Shown piece after piece: positions 25,868 through 34,296 of a stretch of 64,000 nt of DNA. The notes under the pieces are model-generated. The model had not been told where the DNA came from. It did not search any database and worked only from the letters and a program-made list of their open reading frames with translations. How positions within the stretch are numbered: position 1 is the stretch's first letter; each line of letters starts with the position of its first letter. The position numbers and the translations under genes are program-made. The stretch is from Novosphingobium sp. CECT 9465 (GTDB lineage Bacteria > Pseudomonadota > Alphaproteobacteria > Sphingomonadales > Sphingomonadaceae): the NCBI RefSeq assembly GCF_920987055.1, contig NZ_CAKLBX010000004.1, positions 1 through 64,000 of the forward strand, in the 5' to 3' direction.

Positions 25868-26389
25868 TCAGGCGTCCTCGGCGACGCGCTGGCGGCGACC
25901 GCGGCCCTTGCCGACCGGCTCCTCGACCGGGGCGGTGGTTTCGCCCAGGCCGTTGTCGGTGGTGCCCGCATCGTGATCGGGGCCGTTGCCGACCGGGCCG
26001 CCATCGGCGCCGAACGGCGGCGACAGATCGTCATCCGCCTTGACGCCGAGCGCGGCACCGACATCGCGGCGCTTCTGGGCGCGCTGCCACACGACGTTGT
26101 ACGAGCCGTCGTCCTGGCGGAAGGCCGAGACCTGCAGCGGCGCGGCGAGCGACGGATCGTCGATGCGGCCGTTCAGGAACGCCTCGCCGGTGTTGTTCGA
26201 GGTGAGTTCGAAGAACGCCCCGACCTGCACCCACGTCCGGCCCGGGGTGAGCGCGTGGATCTCGTAGCGCGGCGCGCGCGGGTTGGACGACTGGACCGGC
26301 TTGAGCGCGATCGTCATCGCGACGGCGAGGGTGGAAATGCGGCCCATGAAAATGCCCGCGTCGTTCTGCTTGATCTGACCGATGTTCAT
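25868..26389 (-). CDS. DUF736 domain protein, copy 2
   Basis: 173 residues, with the same N-terminal domain as copy 1 (MNIGQIKQNDAGIFMGRIST) and a different tail that ends in a basic stretch GKGRGRRQRVAEDA. The different tails suggest that the copies have diverged in partner or regulation. Ribosome site AGGAG lies 8 bases before the ATG. Confidence 0.88.
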   Translation of the reverse strand: MNIGQIKQNDAGIFMGRISTLAVAMTIALKPVQSSNPRAPRYEIHALTPGRTWVQVGAFFELTSNNTGEAFLNGRIDDPSLAAPLQVSAFRQDDGSYNVVWQRAQKRRDVGAALGVKADDDLSPPFGADGGPVGNGPDHDAGTTDNGLGETTAPVEEPVGKGRGRRQRVAEDA

Positions 26390-26534
26390 GACGTGTCTCC
26401 TGTGATGTCGTGCTGGACCCCATGTCCTCGACACCGATCTTCAATCCTCCTCCCCTCCCCGGCCCTTCGGCCGGGCAGGGCGCGATGAGCGCCCCTCACC
26501 GACCGCGTCTTCACGCGGACGGTGGATCGTGCGG
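26034..26534. repeat. direct repeat, copy 2
   Basis: Second copy of the roughly 500-bp unit at 24545..25043; recombination between them would delete the gene at 25088..25546. Confidence 0.85.
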
Positions 26535-26554
26535 CAGGCGGACGATGTCGGTGC

Positions 26555-27082
26555 TCAGTGGGCGAGCTGGTCGGTGAGCGCGGTGCCGATATCGGCGTGC
26601 GCCGCGGCGAGCGCGCCGATCGCGCGGCTGACGACGTCGGTCGCCTCGTCGCTCGGATCGATGCACCAGCATTTGCCGGCGTGGCGGATGTCGATCAGCC
26701 GGTCGGACTTGTTGTCGATCCCGAACGTGTAGCCTTGACGCTGGTCGAAGCCGGCGACGGTGACGTCGGTCGTTTTGGCCTTGATCGTGACGACGGGCGC
26801 GACCGCGGGGGTCAGCAGCACGGTATCGCGCGGCGTTTGCGCCTGTGGGACCAGCGCGGGTGCGGGCGGCTTGCCGAGCGTCGGCATCTTCGGGATCGGC
26901 ACGAGGCCGTTCACCGCGTCCTGCGCCATGTCGGCCGCCATTGCGGTCGCCATGAAGATGGCGGTGCGCGCGAGATCCTGGGCGATGGCTTCGCGGTGCG
27001 GCTCGGTCAGCGTGGGCAGGAGGTGGCAGAGTTTGGTGTCGAGCGCGAAGGCGACGGGCTCGGCGTTGGGATCGATGCACAT
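26555..27082 (-). CDS. hypothetical protein
   Basis: 175 residues, helical in the first 70 (PTLTEPHREAIAQDLARTAI), then a Pro-rich linker and a C-terminal domain with GFDQRQGYTFGIDNKSDRLI and GKCWCIDP. No family is recognised. The leader contains a CCGGC/GCCGG hairpin, a purine tract and GGAC-atgg-GGTCC, elements shared with the DUF736 leaders. Confidence 0.6.
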   Translation of the reverse strand: MCIDPNAEPVAFALDTKLCHLLPTLTEPHREAIAQDLARTAIFMATAMAADMAQDAVNGLVPIPKMPTLGKPPAPALVPQAQTPRDTVLLTPAVAPVVTIKAKTTDVTVAGFDQRQGYTFGIDNKSDRLIDIRHAGKCWCIDPSDEATDVVSRAIGALAAAHADIGTALTDQLAH

Positions 27083-27195
27083 GATCGTGACCTTTCGGCA
27101 AAATGCCCGGACCCCATGTCCAGGATGCCGATCCGGTCCCTCTCTCCTTCCGGCGCAGCCGGTGCCGGCATCGTCGCGAGGCGATGCCGTGCCGT

Positions 27196-27714
27196 TCAGC
27201 GAGGCGGTCGCGGATGTCGCATGAGGCGCTTCCGGGCGGCCGACAGATGATCGATCGAGCGTTGCAGGAAGAAGGCGTGCGCGCTGTCGGATTCGAGTGT
27301 CCCCAACCGGCGTTCGAGCGCCGTGATACGGTGGTGGATCGCATCGATCGTCAGCATGATATCGTCGAACGAGAGCGCGACGACGGTCTGCGGATAGGGA
27401 TAGGGCAGCGCCGGCGCGACGAAGGCGAGGAAATGGGGCTGCACGGGCAAATGGTGCAGGAGGGCGGTCGCGACCGCGCGGCGGATCTGGGAGGCGCCGT
27501 GGACGAGTTCTGCTAGCAGCACGTCCATCGCCATCGGGCGGACGATGCGCAGTGCGCCGGGGTCGAGGGTGACGGCGATCGGATCGGTCGAGGCGAGACC
27601 GATGACGCCCTCCGACAGGATGGCGAGAACGTCGCCTTCCTCGATGCAGGGACCGTCATCGAGACAGGCGTCATGCGCGGCTTCGCTGGTGTCGAAATAA
27701 TGGACGCGATACAT
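27196..27714 (-). CDS. hypothetical protein
   Basis: 172 residues: an N-terminal part MYRVHYFDTSEAAHDACLDD, a central helical part and a C-terminal helix pair with RITALERRLGTLE. Not recognised. It is in line with the neighbouring minus-strand backbone genes and 22 bp from the next gene. Confidence 0.6.
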   Translation of the reverse strand: MYRVHYFDTSEAAHDACLDDGPCIEEGDVLAILSEGVIGLASTDPIAVTLDPGALRIVRPMAMDVLLAELVHGASQIRRAVATALLHHLPVQPHFLAFVAPALPYPYPQTVVALSFDDIMLTIDAIHHRITALERRLGTLESDSAHAFFLQRSIDHLSAARKRLMRHPRPPR

Positions 27715-27736
27715 GGGCTGGTCCCTTTCTGCTGGG

Positions 27737-28021
27737 TCAGGAATATTCCGGGCGACGTGCGGGAAACCGCGTGGGCGGGAGGCCGGAGAAGCTGAAGGCG
27801 CGGAAGCGTCCGCCGGTGTAGGCAGCCGAATCCACCGGCGGGCGATGCCGCTGCAGGCGCTCGAGCAGCCGGTTGGCGCGGCGCATCGCCGCGACCGCGG
27901 CCTCGTCGTGGTAATGGAGGGCGATCACGCGGACGAAGGTGCCGGTGTCGTACCACCATCCCCCTTCCTCGGGGCCGCCCCAGGCACGGTCGATTTCGTA
28001 GAAGGCGAGGATGCTGCGCAT
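27737..28021 (-). CDS. hypothetical protein
   Basis: 94 residues from the ATG at 28021 (MRSILAFYEIDRAWGGPEEG), preceded by GGAG; an ATG seven codons upstream is the alternative. Aromatic-rich, with WWYDTGTFVRVIALHYHDEA. No known family. Its leader purine tract overlaps the end of the upstream gene. Confidence 0.6.
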   Translation of the reverse strand: MRSILAFYEIDRAWGGPEEGGWWYDTGTFVRVIALHYHDEAAVAAMRRANRLLERLQRHRPPVDSAAYTGGRFRAFSFSGLPPTRFPARRPEYS

Positions 28022-28093
28022 GGGGTCAGCTCCGGTTGTCACCGGGTCGGATGATCCTCCCGGTTCATAACAGCCGGTCCCCCTTCCCCTTCC

Positions 28094-28288
28094 TCAGACG
28101 TCCGGTGCTTCGTCGGGACGCTGGTGGCGCAGCGCACGCGCGAGCGCCCGCTTGCGGGCGGTCGCCGCGGCGCGCGACGGATAGGCGCCCGAGAGGCGAG
28201 AGGGGTGTGACAAGCTGTTGTCGAACACGACCCAGCCCGTTGCGGTATGGGCGACGTGCATCCCGTCGCTGCGCGAGGGGGTGGTCAT
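28094..28288 (-). CDS. small DUF2188-like protein
   Basis: 64 residues. HVAHTATGWVVFDNSLSHPS and a following helix with repeated Ala/Arg (AAATARKRALARAL) recall DUF2188, a small fold of the type H-V-x-x-x-x-G-W-x-V. The start overlaps the upstream stop by 4 bp. The family call is tentative. Confidence 0.55.
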   Translation of the reverse strand: MTTPSRSDGMHVAHTATGWVVFDNSLSHPSRLSGAYPSRAAATARKRALARALRHQRPDEAPDV

Positions 28289-28833
28289 GACGGGCGCGCC
28301 CGCCTGATCGCGGCCTCGGCGATGAGCTGGCCGGCAAGCGTGTTGCGATGCGACGCGATCCGGCTGTCGGGCGCAGCCACGACTTCGGCCGCGCGTGTCA
28401 GCAGCGCAGCGAGGTCAATGTCCGACATCGGCGCCGGGTTGGTCGCGGATCGCGCGGGTTCTTCCCCGGCCTTGTCGAGCATCAGCACGAGGATCGAGGG
28501 CTTGATCTCTTCGTCGAGCGGTCGACTGTCGGCGACGAACTTGCCGCCACGCGTGATCGCGAACGCGTTGAAGGTGGGTGATACCCCGTTATCGGCGTTG
28601 GGGATCGTGGTGCCGCGGTCGTGGAACTGGATGTCGATGAAGCGGGGCGGGCCACCATAAGTGGATTCGAGAAAGCAGAAGGTGACGCGGCGACCCTCGC
28701 TGGTCTTCGCCGTGATCGTGAACGCGCCGTCGGGCACGTCGATTGGTTTGTGCGGCACGTCGTTGTAGCCGGCGAAGCCCGCGGCGATCGCGTCGGCGCG
28801 CGTCATGACGGGGAGATCGGTGATATCGGGCAT
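28285..28833 (-). CDS. hypothetical protein
   Basis: 182 residues from the ATG at 28833 (AGGAG upstream). It begins MPDITDLPVMTRADAIAAGF and has CFLESTYGGPPRFIDIQFHD in the middle, followed by a helical C-terminus. Not recognised. Coupled to the small gene downstream by an ATGA overlap. Confidence 0.6.
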   Translation of the reverse strand: MPDITDLPVMTRADAIAAGFAGYNDVPHKPIDVPDGAFTITAKTSEGRRVTFCFLESTYGGPPRFIDIQFHDRGTTIPNADNGVSPTFNAFAITRGGKFVADSRPLDEEIKPSILVLMLDKAGEEPARSATNPAPMSDIDLAALLTRAAEVVAAPDSRIASHRNTLAGQLIAEAAIRRARPS

Positions 28834-28855
28834 GATGAAAGCTCCTTGCTCTGGA

Positions 28856-29977
28856 TCAGGCGGCACGCTTCAGCGCGATCAGGTCGGAAAAGCGGTCTCG
28901 CACCGCGCCGGCATTGGGATAGAGATCGGCGAGACCGTGCCGCGAGAGGATCGGTGCGCGGGACGCGGCGATGATGCCGGCCTCCTCGATGGTGGGAATG
29001 CGCGGCGGCCAGCCTTTGACGTAGCGCAGGTCGGGCGGCATCGCGGCTTCGAGCCGTCGCCGCTCGGCGGCATCGGCCTTGGCGAGGGAAATCCGGTTCC
29101 TCAAATTACCCGGTATGTGACGCGGTGCGACGTCGGCGAGCCAGCGTGCGGGCTGGAACGAGAAGGTTGAGGTCGCCTCGAGGCCGACCAGGTGGAGCAG
29201 CGCGGGACGGTTCGCCGGTGCCGAAGCCGATGCCTGGGCGTCGCCGAGCGATTGAAGGACGCAAAAGCGGCACGACAGTCGTGACGACTGGTAACAGGTG
29301 TAGGCGACGTGCAGCGGGATGCCGAGCGTATCGTGCGCGGCGAAGACCTGTGGTGTCGTCCAGTGCGCGATCGGGTTCCACAGCATCATCGCGGTGCCGT
29401 GCGGATTGCCGGCAGCGGCGTAGCGCGCGTCTGCTTTCCATTCGGGTGTGCGTGACCGAGCGATGCTCTCGTCGCGGCGCAGTCCCAGCACGTTGATGAT
29501 AGTCTGGCCGCGCAGCAGTCTGGCGAGGTGCGGCCCGATGACATGGGCCTTCATCTCTGAGGTGCAGAAGCGCAGCGCCGAGGATGACCAGGGACCGATC
29601 AGATTATAGGTTTCGAGTGCCTCGTAGCGCGCCTTGCCGTTGGCAAAGCGCGTGGCCCAGCGGTCGAACAGGTCGCCGGCGTTGCGCCGGACGATCGTCA
29701 GCGGGACGCCGGCGTGGGCCGCGAGATCCTCGACCGTCGCGGGCGTTTCGTCCCATTCGGCACGGCCGAGGTCGGCGTGAATGGCGATACGCCGCTCGCG
29801 CGGATGGCCGAGCGCATCGAGGATCAGGTTGACCGCGAACATCGCGGCCGAGCTGTCCTTGCCGCCCGAGAGGTTGAAGACGATCCATGCGCCGCGTTCG
29901 ACCGCGTCGAGGATGGCGGGCGGCAGGGCGAGGGCCGGAAGGCCGGCGACCAGGCCGCGTCCGATGTCGATGAACAT
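28856..29977 (-). CDS. PAPS-reductase/PP-loop family protein
   Basis: 373 residues. The PP-loop motif SGGKDS is at residues 37-42, with the later segments ERRIAIHADLGRAEWDE, SSALRFCTSEMK and VLGLRRDESIARS. A C-terminal cluster YTCYQSSRLSCRFC may hold a metal or Fe-S site. The family includes sulfate-assimilation CysH, the DNA-sulfur protein DndC and many phage and plasmid proteins that adenylate a substrate. A role in nucleic-acid modification is possible, but no dnd genes are seen. A second, disrupted family member is at 34297..35175 with 43679..43770. Confidence 0.8.
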   Translation of the reverse strand: MFIDIGRGLVAGLPALALPPAILDAVERGAWIVFNLSGGKDSSAAMFAVNLILDALGHPRERRIAIHADLGRAEWDETPATVEDLAAHAGVPLTIVRRNAGDLFDRWATRFANGKARYEALETYNLIGPWSSSALRFCTSEMKAHVIGPHLARLLRGQTIINVLGLRRDESIARSRTPEWKADARYAAAGNPHGTAMMLWNPIAHWTTPQVFAAHDTLGIPLHVAYTCYQSSRLSCRFCVLQSLGDAQASASAPANRPALLHLVGLEATSTFSFQPARWLADVAPRHIPGNLRNRISLAKADAAERRRLEAAMPPDLRYVKGWPPRIPTIEEAGIIAASRAPILSRHGLADLYPNAGAVRDRFSDLIALKRAA

Positions 29978-29983
29978 GGCCGT

Positions 29984-30700
29984 TCAGGCCGCGAGCGGCG
30001 CTGGCAGCGCCAGCCACTCGGGTTCGTCGTTGGCGATGACCGGATCGTGTGCGCGGGCCTCGGCTTTCGAGAACACGGTCGCGCTGGCGAGTGCCCCGAA
30101 GCCGTCGTCGTTGTTCCAGAAGACGGCGTGGCCGTCCTGGTCGCGCGAGGCGAGCACGAAACCGAAGCGACCCTCGTGACCATGGGTGTCGGGATCGGCT
30201 GCGGCGCTGCGCGCGGCGCGATCGAGGATGTCCTGGGTGCTGTGGAACGTCAGCCCCGCGTCGGTAATGATGACGCAGCCGCTTCCGAACTCGCCGGGGC
30301 GCAGCCGGTCGCAGTCGGAGATCCATGCGAACCCGCAGGGGAGCGCGGACTTGCAAGCGCGGAAGATGAGCTGGGCGACCTGTTCGACGCCGAATTGATC
30401 GCCGCTGAAGAATACGCGCGCGTTCCCGTCTTCGCCTTTCCAGTCGATGTCGATCGCGCAGTCGAGATAAGGGAAATGCCAATCGTCGAATATCTCGAGG
30501 AAGCTTTCGAACTTCATCGGCCCCTTCGCCGGGAACACGGCGTGAAACGCGGGATCGAGCGCGTCATATTCGTGGGCGAGGTCGGCATCGTCGCCGTTGG
30601 TGTCGAGGATATCGACTGCCTGTTCGGCAATGGTTAGCAACGCCGCGTCGGCGTGGCTCATGGTCAGCGTGAACGCGGCCTTGGTGTAGGTGTTCGCCAT
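29984..30700 (-). CDS. hypothetical protein
   Basis: 238 residues, acidic, starting MANTYTKAAFTLTMSHADAA. Notable segments are DWHFPYLDCAIDIDWKGEDG and GSGCVIITDAGLTFHSTQDI. The fold is not recognised. The gene is 6 bp upstream of the PP-loop gene and probably cotranscribed with it. Confidence 0.65.
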   Translation of the reverse strand: MANTYTKAAFTLTMSHADAALLTIAEQAVDILDTNGDDADLAHEYDALDPAFHAVFPAKGPMKFESFLEIFDDWHFPYLDCAIDIDWKGEDGNARVFFSGDQFGVEQVAQLIFRACKSALPCGFAWISDCDRLRPGEFGSGCVIITDAGLTFHSTQDILDRAARSAAADPDTHGHEGRFGFVLASRDQDGHAVFWNNDDGFGALASATVFSKAEARAHDPVIANDEPEWLALPAPLAA

Positions 30701-30744
30701 GGGAATGCTCCGAAATGATGGGAAATCGCTCTGTGCGGTCGCGC

Positions 30745-31254
30745 TCAGGCGTCCGCGGCCTCGGCGAGACGCGCGTTGGCGGCCGCGGCCTCGGCGGGGT
30801 AAGCCTGCGTGAGATTGCCGTGCAGGACCGCGAAATCCGGGATCGGGAAAAGACCGTTCGGCCCGGGCCGGGTAATCAGCAGCGCGCTGATGACGGCATC
30901 GGCCGGATCGGCATGGACGATGGTGGGCGTCTCGCCGTTATACTCGACCGGCGCGGTGAAGCCCGCCTCGCGCCAGGTGGCGAGTCCCTCCTCGACGCGT
31001 GTCGCATAGTCGGCGACGGCCTCGTCGAGCTCGTTCTCGATATGGAGGACGAGTTCGACATAGCGACCGAAATCGTGTCGGTTGGACAGGCCGGCGAGGC
31101 GGCATCCCGGGGGCGGCGGGCCGTAGCGTGCGATCAGCGCGGACTTGTAGACCGCGATTTCGAGGCGGTTGAGGCTGTCGAAGTTGGGCGACTGGCCGAG
31201 TTGCGCGCAATCCTCCTCGGCGGGACCGGCACCGAGATCGATAAAATATGGCAT
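30745..31254 (-). CDS. hypothetical protein
   Basis: 169 residues beginning MPYFIDLGAGPAEEDCAQLG. It has a helical middle part (VELVLHIENELDEAVADYAT) and no recognised domain. A purine-tract leader with an 8-bp hairpin (CGTCGATC/GATCGACG) lies just upstream. Confidence 0.6.
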   Translation of the reverse strand: MPYFIDLGAGPAEEDCAQLGQSPNFDSLNRLEIAVYKSALIARYGPPPPGCRLAGLSNRHDFGRYVELVLHIENELDEAVADYATRVEEGLATWREAGFTAPVEYNGETPTIVHADPADAVISALLITRPGPNGLFPIPDFAVLHGNLTQAYPAEAAAANARLAEAADA

Positions 31255-31263
31255 GGGGCTCTC

Positions 31264-31309
31264 CGTCGATCGTCATTGATCGACGCGCCCCATCCCCCTC
31301 CCCTTTCTT
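31264..31309 (-). promoter_or_regulatory. purine-tract leader with hairpin (gene 30745..31254)
   Basis: AAGAAAGGGGAGGGGGATGG on the coding strand, then CGTCGATC-N6-GATCGACG and GGAGAG before the ATG. Confidence 0.6.
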
Positions 31310-31318
31310 GTCGGGTAC

Positions 31319-31633
31319 TCAGTCGCCGAAGAAGCGGCGCTTGATGGCGATCTGCGCCTCGCCATCGGACTGGCCGAGGGTCATCAGCCGGTCGGTCTCG
31401 AGCGTGATCGCGAGATCGGCGGGAAGATCGGCCCAGCGTGAGGCGATGGTGACCGCGGCGGCCGCTGTGGTCAGCTCGCCGGGGTGCGCGCCATGCCATG
31501 CGACGGTTTCGTCCTCACCCGTGAGATGCGGGTGCGGGCGCAGCACCTGGACGAAGAAGGTGCCAAGCGGGCGGTCCCACCCGATGCTGACGCTGGTGCC
31601 GGGTTCGATACCGGGAAACTGGTGGCGGCTCAT
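31319..31633 (-). CDS. small hypothetical protein
   Basis: 104 residues from the ATG at 31633 (GAAAGGA upstream). The sequence MSRHQFPGIEPGTSVSIGWD and the following TFFVQVLRPHPHLTG suggest a small beta-rich domain. Not recognised. It lies 16 bp from its upstream neighbour. Confidence 0.6.
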   Translation of the reverse strand: MSRHQFPGIEPGTSVSIGWDRPLGTFFVQVLRPHPHLTGEDETVAWHGAHPGELTTAAAAVTIASRWADLPADLAITLETDRLMTLGQSDGEAQIAIKRRFFGD

Positions 31634-31649
31634 GGCGATCCTTTCAGGG

Positions 31650-31943
31650 TCAGTGCAGCGAGATCCACTCGCCGTGCCAGGGGCGCGGGTGCGGGTAGAA
31701 GCGAAGAACGCCTGGAACATCGGTTTCGCCGCTGGCGAGGCGTTCTTCCAGCCAGAGGATGTAGAGCGCGGCGTCGGCGAGATCGCCGGCGAGCAGATCG
31801 TCGAGCATCGCGGCCTCGCGCGCGGTCTGTTCGTCGAGCGCGGACCAGTCCAGCGCATCGAGGAAACGGTCGCGTCGATCGGTGTAGCGCGCGATGCGGG
31901 CAGCGTCGGCCTGGACGCTGGCGATGGCGAGATGGATATCCAC
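31650..31943 (-). CDS. small hypothetical protein
   Basis: 97 residues. I chose the GTG at 31943 because AGGAG stands 8 bases before it and no ATG fits. Mostly helical (ETDVPGVLRFYPHPRPWHGE near the end). Not recognised. Its leader is one of the purine-tract type. Confidence 0.6.
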   Translation of the reverse strand: MDIHLAIASVQADAARIARYTDRRDRFLDALDWSALDEQTAREAAMLDDLLAGDLADAALYILWLEERLASGETDVPGVLRFYPHPRPWHGEWISLH

Positions 31944-31959
31944 GGGCGGTGCTCCTTCC

Positions 31960-32007
31960 GGCATGTCGGTGACATGCCGCCCGCTCCCGCTCCCCTTCCC
32001 TCGCGCC
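31960..32007 (-). promoter_or_regulatory. purine-tract leader with hairpin (gene 31650..31943)
   Basis: GAGGGAAGGGGAGCGGGAGC on the coding strand, then GGCATGTC-acc-GACATGCC and the AGGAG ribosome site. Confidence 0.6.
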
Positions 32008-32020
32008 GCTGGCGCGGGGA

Positions 32021-32827
32021 TCATGCCGCGAGGATTTCGCGGATCGCGTCGCTCCGGCGCGGATAGGCAAGCCGGGGCAGATCGCGCGCGGTGCGCCGGG
32101 CGTCGCGCGTCAGCTCGAAGCAATAGGTGAATAGCGGGCTTTGCCGGTGCGGGCGGAGCAGATTGTCGGCACGGAGCCGCGCGAGCCAGTCGGCGGGGTG
32201 TTCGTGCGCCTCCGGCCTCGGCGCACCGAGCCGCACCAGCTGGTCGATCGCCCCGGCATGGCCGGATTCGAGGTTGCGGATCTTCGACAGCGTTCTCTCC
32301 GAGATCGTCTCGCCGGCGATGCGCAGCACCGTCCGCGGCCTCGTGCGGCCGCGATAGGCGCCCGACAGCGCGGCATAGACGACGCCGCAATGGCCGAAGG
32401 CGGGATCGGAGAAGCTGACGACAGCGTCGATCCGGGGCTTGGCGAGGCGCAGGAGGCGGAAGGCGCGCGACGTGAAGAAGCTTTCGCCGTTCGCGGCGAC
32501 CGAGGGCAGGCAGATGAGCCGTTGCAGTACGCAGCCCCGAGCGGGATCGGCATAGCCGGTGTGCCGGGTGATGACCGCGCCGGTCGCCGGCACGCCGAAC
32601 ACGATGAGACCGACCAACGTGGATCTGCCCGGGTCGCCCGGACCGAACAGCCCGCAGGCGAGCTGGGCGGCGGGATAGCGCGGGAGGTAATGATGGTCGG
32701 CGAGGAATGCGCGGGCAGTATCATGGGCGACGACATCGACGGCGTAGCGGCGCGGGTCGATCACGCTGTCGCCGGCAACGAACAAGCTGCGCCGGTCGCG
32801 CCAGCGCTGGGAGCGGTCGGTGAGCAT
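32021..32827 (-). CDS. Mom-like DNA modification protein
   Basis: 268 residues. The N-terminal half has DHHYLPRYP (H45, H46, Y47) and the middle SFSDPAFGHCGVVYAALSGA (residues 138-155), the two signatures of the phage Mu Mom group, a GNAT-like fold that turns adenine in DNA into a carbamoylmethyl form and so blocks restriction. A segment RGCVLQRLICLPS matches the strand before the active site. The C-terminal 90 residues are helical and basic and could bind DNA. It follows the DpdA-like gene by 11 bp, so the two are probably translated from one message. The family call is from motifs; the substrate base is unknown. Confidence 0.72.
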   Translation of the reverse strand: MLTDRSQRWRDRRSLFVAGDSVIDPRRYAVDVVAHDTARAFLADHHYLPRYPAAQLACGLFGPGDPGRSTLVGLIVFGVPATGAVITRHTGYADPARGCVLQRLICLPSVAANGESFFTSRAFRLLRLAKPRIDAVVSFSDPAFGHCGVVYAALSGAYRGRTRPRTVLRIAGETISERTLSKIRNLESGHAGAIDQLVRLGAPRPEAHEHPADWLARLRADNLLRPHRQSPLFTYCFELTRDARRTARDLPRLAYPRRSDAIREILAA

Positions 32828-32838
32828 GGTTACCTCCG

Positions 32839-33843
32839 TCAGGCCGCGTCGGCGTAGATCTCGGCCGCCCAGGTCTCGATCCATCCGGTGGTGATCTCAT
32901 CGTGATCGAGATCGCCGCTCTCGATCAGGGCGCGGATCTCGGCGCGAGCCTGCGCGATCGCGCGTTCCCAGGGGTCGGCGGTTGGTGGCGGTGGAGCAGA
33001 CGCCGCGGCCTCGGGCAGGTGTCGCGGTGTTTCGAGCGTTCGCGCGCATTGCGTGCGATACCAGCGTTCCATGAAGTCGGCGCCGAGCGCGTCGGTCTTG
33101 GCGATGCGATGCCTGAGCGCGTGCTGTCGCACGCCTACGCCCCATCCCTGGCTGTCTATCGAGGCGATCCAGCGTGCGAACGGCGTGAGGTACGGCAGGG
33201 CATCGCCTTTCACCCCGAAGAGGTGCGCCTTGACGCCGATCGGCAGGATGCGGGTCAGCCGCTCGACGACGGCGATCAGCCCTTCGGGACCGTGGATCGG
33301 TCGCCGGCACATGCTGCCGATGCCGACGACGGTGCCGGGCAGGATCAGACCGCCGATCGCGTCGAGTGAACGGACGTAGTCGTCGGGCACGCGGCCCTGC
33401 AGCACGGGCATCAGCCGGTCGCGGATGGCCAAGTCGTCGGCGCGGGCAAAGCATTCTCGGTTGGTGGCGGTGGTGCGCGCGATGCGGTCGAGCACTTCCT
33501 CGCGGTCGTGGGCAACGCCCTCTTCGCAGCAGTAATCGACCGACGAGATGCGTCGGAACGGCCATGACGCGGCGAGCGCCATGTAATCGGCGATGCTCCA
33601 GGGAAGCCCGCCATAGCGGACCATCATGGTGTAACCGGCGGAATCGAGGTCGACGCTGGCGAGCGGTCGCGCGTTGGCGAGCGTTCCGGTGCGCCATCCC
33701 GACCACTCGCGCCAGCCATCGGCCTTGCGCCAGCGCGACAGACAATTGGCCGAGATCAGCACCGGTGCTTGCAGCGCGACCGCGCGCTGAAGGATAGGCC
33801 CGTTTGCGAGATGCGGCAGGCCGAGGATGATCTCGATCGTCAT
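32839..33843 (-). CDS. dpdA: DpdA-like transglycosylase (deazapurine DNA modification)
   Basis: 334 residues. Motifs of the tRNA-guanine transglycosylase fold in its DNA-acting branch appear in order: DSAGYT (67-72), SVDYCCEE (101-108), PVLQG (146-150), GIGSMCRR (174-181), KAHLFGVK (205-212) and SIDSQGW (228-234). D67 and D230 would be the catalytic pair. DpdA proteins exchange guanine in DNA for a 7-deazaguanine made by the preQ0 pathway. No queuosine-type synthesis gene is seen in the window, so the base would come from the host. Neighbours are the Mom-like gene downstream and a DUF3768 gene upstream. Confidence 0.75.
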   Translation of the reverse strand: MTIEIILGLPHLANGPILQRAVALQAPVLISANCLSRWRKADGWREWSGWRTGTLANARPLASVDLDSAGYTMMVRYGGLPWSIADYMALAASWPFRRISSVDYCCEEGVAHDREEVLDRIARTTATNRECFARADDLAIRDRLMPVLQGRVPDDYVRSLDAIGGLILPGTVVGIGSMCRRPIHGPEGLIAVVERLTRILPIGVKAHLFGVKGDALPYLTPFARWIASIDSQGWGVGVRQHALRHRIAKTDALGADFMERWYRTQCARTLETPRHLPEAAASAPPPPTADPWERAIAQARAEIRALIESGDLDHDEITTGWIETWAAEIYADAA

Positions 33844-33893
33844 CGTCTAGCGGCCAGCTAGCTGATAGCTGTCGGCCATTCCGACAATACGCA

Positions 33894-34253
33894 TCACAGA
33901 TCCTCGCGCAGCATGAGCGTGAGAACACGGCGCGTGATGCTGGCGTCGGCGGGGTCTTCCGATCCCCATTCCAGCGCCACGTCATAATAATCGATACGGA
34001 AGTGTATCGTCTCGCCTGACAGCTCGAACTGGCCGCGATCGCGCTCGGGACAGTCGGCGGGGAAAGTGTAGCGGCGCAGCGCCTGCAGGACATGCGCCTG
34101 GGCGACGGCTTCCGAGGCGAGCGTGCCGTTCGACAGCGCGCCGAGGCACGCGCGCGTCATGACGATCTTCGCGGTGCGGTCGAACCCCTGGCGGCAACGG
34201 TCGTTGAGCCTGGCCACGGCTTCGAGGCGCGTTTCGGTGGCGGTCGAAATCAT
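33894..34253 (-). CDS. DUF3768 domain protein
   Basis: 119 residues from the ATG at 34253. EAVARLNDRCRQGFDRTAKI, then IHFRIDYYDVALEWGSEDPA and TRRVLTLMLREDL follow the DUF3768 pattern closely. The family is widespread on alphaproteobacterial plasmids and has no known function. It lies between the disrupted PP-loop gene and the dpdA-like gene. Confidence 0.78.
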   Translation of the reverse strand: MISTATETRLEAVARLNDRCRQGFDRTAKIVMTRACLGALSNGTLASEAVAQAHVLQALRRYTFPADCPERDRGQFELSGETIHFRIDYYDVALEWGSEDPADASITRRVLTLMLREDL

Positions 34254-34296
34254 GTGATGATCCTCCGTTTGGTCGATAGCGATGGTGGCGGGGACT

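Noticed and set aside
28856..29977. DndC of a phosphorothioation (dnd) system
   Set aside because: Only the PP-loop family is shared; no dndA, B, D or E genes are present.
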